Positions 60,384-64,000 of a stretch of DNA of 64,000 bases are shown here, piece after piece; positions within the stretch are counted from its first letter, which is position 1, and each line of letters begins with the position of its first letter. Location: assembly GCA_026129405.1 (NCBI GenBank), contig JAHCID010000002.1, positions 1 through 64,000 on the forward strand, read 5' to 3'. Position numbers and translations under genes: made by a program. The notes under the pieces were generated by a model, which saw only the letters and a program-made list of their open reading frames with translations, was not told the DNA's origin and did not search any database. Source of the DNA: a bacterium. Lineage in GTDB: Bacteria > Desulfobacterota > Binatia > DP-6.

Positions 60384-62513
60384 CTACTTGCCGCCTTTGC
60401 GCGGCTTCTTGAAGGTCACGTCGACGACCGCCACGCCGGCGGTGCCGGCGTCGGGTGTGAAGTCGATCCGCACGGGCACGACGATGCCCTTCTTGCGCTT
60501 CTTCTTGAGCTTCTTCTTCCCGGCCTTCGCGAGCGTCACGGTGAGCGGCACGGTGCCCGCCGCCTCCACGCGCATCGACGCCGGCTCGAGCAGCGGCGGC
60601 GTCTGACGCTTCTTCCGCGCCGCAGCGAGCGCGGAGCGCGCCTGCGGCGCGGGCGCCGGCGACCCGGCGTTCAGCGTGCCCGGGCCCGGGACGGCGACGT
60701 TCAGCGTCGCCCGGATGCCGGTGCCGTCGATGATGGCGTTCGGATCGACGACGAGATCGCCGCCACCACCGCCCGGTCCGCCGCCCGCCGTCAGCGCGAC
60801 CGGCGCGCTGTCGGCCTGGCCGCTGCCGAACGGGTTCGCCGCGATGACGTGGCAGACGAGCACGTGGCCGAGGTCGCCGGCCGTGACGGTGCGTGTCGCC
60901 ACCGGCGACGACGGTCCCTGCGGCACGCCGTCGAGCAGCCACTGGAACGCGTAGCTCGTGGGATCGGCGGTCCACGTGCCCTCGTCGCAGGCGACGACGG
61001 TGCCGGCGTTCAGCGGACCGTCCCAGCCGATGACGGGCGGCACTTCGTTCTTCGGGATCGCCGGGTTGTCGTGCGTGAAGGAGGCGATGCGCCAGCGCGT
61101 GCCGTCGTGGACCTGCGCGACGACCGTCACGCGGCCGTCCTTGTCGACGGCGATCCGCGGCGCGTGCGCCGCGGTGACGCCGGTGATCACGGTCGACGGA
61201 ACGGCGAGGAACTCGCCGTCCGGCAGCTTGTACGAGGCGTAGACGCCGGTGCCGAAGCCCGCCGTCTCGTTGCCGATCGTGCCGGCGCCCTGCGACCAGA
61301 CGACGTGCACCGTGCCGTCGGGGTCGTAGGCGACGACGGGATTGCGCGCGACTCCCTCGCTGCCGGAGACGTCGCGCGGCGGCGTCACGCTGCCGATGCC
61401 GCTCACCTGGACCACGCGGATCCGGAAGACGCCGTGCTCGGAGTCCTGTGCCATGTAGGCGATCGTCGCCGAGCCGTCCCAGAACGTCGCGATCGCGGCT
61501 TTGTTCGTGGCGTTGCCGGTGTCGTCGTCGACGACCCGCGCCGTGCCGTCGCCGGTTCGCCAGAGCAGGAGCCGGCCGTCCTTGGGGGCCGTCGCGAGCA
61601 CGCGGCCGTCGGCGGTGATGCCGAGCGAGGTGCCGAATCCGGGCAGGGGCAGCACGATGCCGCTCGTCGGCCACGACGAGGGATTCTCCGTGGTGAACAG
61701 CTCGGCGTTGGTCGGGTTCTCGACGTAGGTCGCGCGCGTGACCGCCACGGCCATGAGCGGGTTCGCGGCGGTCGTCCAGCCCGCGCTGCGTCCGGCGGTC
61801 GCGAACGCGGGGATCGACGGGTTCGCGTCGTCGTTCGTGCCGCCCTGGAAGTGGGAGAGGATGCTCGTCTGGGGATCACCCGCCGTCCCCGTCGGCTGCG
61901 CACCGGCGATGCCGGTGAGGCCGATGAACGTCCCGCCGCAGCAGTTGCGGTACGGATAGTGGACGACGCCGTTCCCGTCGGGGGTCAGGAACACGTGCGG
62001 CGTGTGCTCGTAGAAGAAGCCGTTCGGGGGATGGCGTCCGGCGAAGAAGTACTCGCCGAACCCCGGCGCGCCGCCGGGACCGATGGTTCCCGTCGCGCCT
62101 TCGACCACGGCCTGGTGGACGAACGTGCCGTCGCCCTTCGGCTGGTCACGATGGACGAGCCAGGCGGCGAGGAAGCTGCCGCTGCTCGCGATCCCCATCC
62201 GCGGTCCGAACGAGTAGACGCCGGGTGCGTCGATGGGGCCGCTCGAGATCGCGTACGGCGGCGACCATTCCCCCATGATCGGGCGCGACGCCATGACCGG
62301 GAACCAGCCCGTCGGCGTCTGCTCCGCCCACGTCGCCACGGGCGTCCCGTCGCCGAGCATGCCGAGCGACGGTGCGAGGGCGGTCCGACCGTCGGTGCTG
62401 AGATAGCTGGGAATGCTCCAGCCGGCGGCGACGGCCCCCGCGACGCGCGGGAGTGCCAGCGCGGCCACGAGGAGCAGCAGCAACGGTCGTACGCGCGCGC
62501 GCTCGGGCGTCAT
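60384..62513 (-). CDS. Large secreted beta-propeller-like protein, basic C-terminus
   Basis: 709 aa. A signal peptide (LLLLLVAALALPRVAGAVAA) precedes repeating segments with Asp-Gly-x-x-Trp character (MLGDGTPVATWAEQT, YDPDGTVHVVWSQGAGT, VDKDGRVTVVAQVHDG), suggestive of a BNR/Asp-box beta-propeller. Residues about 495-590 look like an Ig/PKD domain (DEGTWTADPTSYAFQWLLDG). The tail KKKLKKKRKKG and the ending KKPRKGGK are very basic and may bind the cell surface. I do not recognise a catalytic site; the role is unknown. Confidence 0.75.
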   Translation of the reverse strand: MTPERARVRPLLLLLVAALALPRVAGAVAAGWSIPSYLSTDGRTALAPSLGMLGDGTPVATWAEQTPTGWFPVMASRPIMGEWSPPYAISSGPIDAPGVYSFGPRMGIASSGSFLAAWLVHRDQPKGDGTFVHQAVVEGATGTIGPGGAPGFGEYFFAGRHPPNGFFYEHTPHVFLTPDGNGVVHYPYRNCCGGTFIGLTGIAGAQPTGTAGDPQTSILSHFQGGTNDDANPSIPAFATAGRSAGWTTAANPLMAVAVTRATYVENPTNAELFTTENPSSWPTSGIVLPLPGFGTSLGITADGRVLATAPKDGRLLLWRTGDGTARVVDDDTGNATNKAAIATFWDGSATIAYMAQDSEHGVFRIRVVQVSGIGSVTPPRDVSGSEGVARNPVVAYDPDGTVHVVWSQGAGTIGNETAGFGTGVYASYKLPDGEFLAVPSTVITGVTAAHAPRIAVDKDGRVTVVAQVHDGTRWRIASFTHDNPAIPKNEVPPVIGWDGPLNAGTVVACDEGTWTADPTSYAFQWLLDGVPQGPSSPVATRTVTAGDLGHVLVCHVIAANPFGSGQADSAPVALTAGGGPGGGGGDLVVDPNAIIDGTGIRATLNVAVPGPGTLNAGSPAPAPQARSALAAARKKRQTPPLLEPASMRVEAAGTVPLTVTLAKAGKKKLKKKRKKGIVVPVRIDFTPDAGTAGVAVVDVTFKKPRKGGK

Positions 62514-62627
62514 CGAGCGGAGCGTAGGCCGGGCAGGCGCGTGCCGCCCATACGCTCATCGACGTAGCGGGGATCGGGGCGCTCGGCGGCGAGCAGCCGC
62601 GTGAAGCCGGCACCTACGACGGCACGC

Positions 62628-64000
62628 CTACAGCACCCGCGCCGGTACGCACAGGATCGGCAGCAGCGGGCGGGCCGTCAACGACTGCGCGCCGAGCTGG
62701 GTCACGGCCGTCAGATTGCGCGACGCGAACGGTCTCCCCGCGTTGTCGACCCGATAGCAGACCAGCGCCCGTCCGGGATCGCCCGCGGCGCCGCCGTCGA
62801 CGCCGGCCGGCAGACACAGCTCGGTCGGCTTCGACAGCATGCCGGTGCGGCTGCCGAAGGCATCCCGGATGGTGACCGCACGCGGCGTGAACGGCGTCGT
62901 CCCGGCGCTGGTGCGGGCGCGGTAGCAGCGGTAGGCCTCGAGCGGCGCCGTCGCCGCCGTCCCGTCGACCTCGGCCGGGAAGCAGGCGCGCAGCGGCTTC
63001 ACCGGCGTCAGCGCGATGTCGCCGAATGCGTCCCGGAGTGCGAGGCGGCTCAGCGCGGGCGTCTGCTTCTTCGGCTCCTTGGTATCGTGGCAGAGGAGGT
63101 GGGCTCCCGCATCCGTGGCGATGCCGAGGCCGGTGTCGGCGGCGTTGCAGAGCGTGCGGACGTTCTTGACCAGCGCCGTCGCCGTGCCGAAGCGGTCGGA
63201 TATGGTGATGGGGCGCGGCGCGAACCTGGGCTGACGCTTCGCCGTACGCGTCTGATGGCACTGGAGGTCGTCGGCGCTGCGGCCCGGCGTGCAGAGCGCG
63301 GCAGGCACCGTCTGCCCCCTCGCCCGCTCCCAGACGTGGATGAAGGCCTCGGCCGACTGGAAGAGGGCCGTGGTGTATTGCTCCGGCACGCCCATGACCT
63401 TCAGGTCCTCGACCATGTCGGGAAGCAGGCCGATGTGGGCCAAGCCATCGACGTTGTAGTCGAAGGTGCGCTGGCCGGTGACCTGGCGGTCGAACGTGCC
63501 GAAGCCCGCCAGCGCGAAGGGATAGGACACGCGCCGGTTCGCGCGCAGCTGCGCGCTGCGCTCGTTGCCGTCGTTGGCGCAGGCCTCGTGGCCGAAGCGC
63601 GGTCCGAAATGACCGGCGATGCCGTTGAAGTCGCTGCCCAACGCCACCGGCCCCTCCATGACGTCGACCGAGTACTGCAGCGCCTGGGCGAACGTCTTCG
63701 ACGAGTGGCGGCAGTCGTTCGGCACGACGCCGTAGGGCAGCGAGTGCTGCTCGCCGCGCTTGTCGGTGTCCTGCACGTCGTCCTTGGTCATGGCGGCGAT
63801 CATGCCGCCGACGCTTCGGATGCGGCGGAGCTGGGCCAGCGTGCGCATGCGCTCGTGGCGGATCGACGACGCGTTCAGGTCGAAGAACTGCACGTGGCTC
63901 GCCACCACGGGGTACTTCGGAAAGCGCGCCTCGGCGAGGGTGAGCGTCTCGTCGAGCGAGTGGTTCGACATGTGGTCGACGTCGATGATCATGCCGCGGT
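62628..64000 (-). CDS. M19 membrane-dipeptidase-like protein with C-terminal DUF7450-like repeats (5' partial)
   Basis: At least 457 residues. The frame is open to the window edge, so the start is outside. The visible N-terminal part carries IIDVDHMSNHSLDETL (His-Asp metal motif), VASHVQFFDL and VALGSDFNGIAGH (second Asp), typical of zinc renal-dipeptidase-like M19 enzymes. The C-terminal 200 residues are three repeats with FAPRPITISDRFGT and FTPRAVTIRDAFGS and paired cysteines. It is probably secreted or periplasmic, but the signal peptide lies outside the window. Confidence 0.75.
   Translation of the reverse strand, partial: RGMIIDVDHMSNHSLDETLTLAEARFPKYPVVASHVQFFDLNASSIRHERMRTLAQLRRIRSVGGMIAAMTKDDVQDTDKRGEQHSLPYGVVPNDCRHSSKTFAQALQYSVDVMEGPVALGSDFNGIAGHFGPRFGHEACANDGNERSAQLRANRRVSYPFALAGFGTFDRQVTGQRTFDYNVDGLAHIGLLPDMVEDLKVMGVPEQYTTALFQSAEAFIHVWERARGQTVPAALCTPGRSADDLQCHQTRTAKRQPRFAPRPITISDRFGTATALVKNVRTLCNAADTGLGIATDAGAHLLCHDTKEPKKQTPALSRLALRDAFGDIALTPVKPLRACFPAEVDGTAATAPLEAYRCYRARTSAGTTPFTPRAVTIRDAFGSRTGMLSKPTELCLPAGVDGGAAGDPGRALVCYRVDNAGRPFASRNLTAVTQLGAQSLTARPLLPILCVPARVL

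Overview
ORGANISM AND STYLE. The window is 64 kb of very GC-rich, densely coding bacterial chromosome with GC-ending codons and many ATGA/GTGA start-stop overlaps (about 3728, 12340, 16045, 21942, 30005, 33396, 44506). The gene set suggests a free-living, aerobic, high-GC relative of Myxococcota, Desulfobacterota or Binatota: Cys-rich Myxococcus-type repeats in secreted proteins, two F420/flavin luciferase-like oxidoreductases, a phytanoyl-CoA dioxygenase, acyl-CoA dehydrogenase and thiolase, and many PMT-like membrane glycosyltransferases. This placement is inference; no rRNA or tRNA gene was seen to anchor it.

LAYOUT. 1-5.4 kb: the 3' end of a collagen-like/tail-collar protein, an SDR, then malic enzyme and an M3 oligopeptidase as an overlapping pair. 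5.6-7.1 kb: a GH13 glucosidase. 7.2-9.4 kb: a lower-GC insert with a GmrSD-like (DUF262/DUF1524) protein beside a gene stump. 9.7-17.6 kb: a GST-like protein and a run made of a sulfatase, a 45-aa one-helix protein, a TauE/SafE permease, an MBL lipoprotein and two paralogous polytopic membrane proteins. 17.6-31.8 kb: a surface-glycan-like region with two nucleotidyltransferase/GT2 fusions, a GT2, two more PMT-like membrane proteins, a cobalamin-type radical SAM protein and a pectate-lyase-like secreted protein, mixed with a response regulator, an acyl-CoA dehydrogenase, a GST and ThrH. 32.5-35.5 kb: an oxidation operon (phytanoyl-CoA dioxygenase, FAD monooxygenase, LLM oxidoreductase). 35.5-45 kb: an accessory zone with Fic, a ferredoxin, an aldo/keto reductase, two VapBC loci, a thiolase, a lower-GC DUF5343/TIGR02391/two-membrane-protein island and an array of hairpin repeats. 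45-64 kb: secreted Cys-rich and repeat proteins, an amidase, a DUF488 protein, an MpaB-type oxygenase divergent from TetR, a lipase, an FMO-like membrane flavoprotein, MsrA/MsrB, a cutinase/PETase-like hydrolase fused to Cys-rich repeats, and the 3' part of an M19 dipeptidase.

HOW IT FITS. Three themes recur. (1) Building and trimming sulfated or glycosylated surface material (10.7-31.8 kb). (2) Oxidising and hydrolysing hydrophobic or polymeric substrates (acyl-CoA dehydrogenase, thiolase, phytanoyl-CoA dioxygenase, flavin monooxygenases, lipase, PETase-like enzyme). (3) Gene turnover: one intact VapBC, one VapBC whose toxin has only a CTG start, one fused VapB-VapC remnant, an orphan RHH protein, and several pseudogenes.

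MOST NOTEWORTHY. A type-II-looking polyester hydrolase with its full S162/D209/H241 triad fused to a Cys-rich tail (58043-60124). A roughly 42-bp-period array of hairpins with compensatory arm changes (43853-44000). A second nucleotidyltransferase-GT2 fusion whose GT2 half has lost its donor-binding motifs (28518-30008). A possible four-gene defence-like module (39875-42113).
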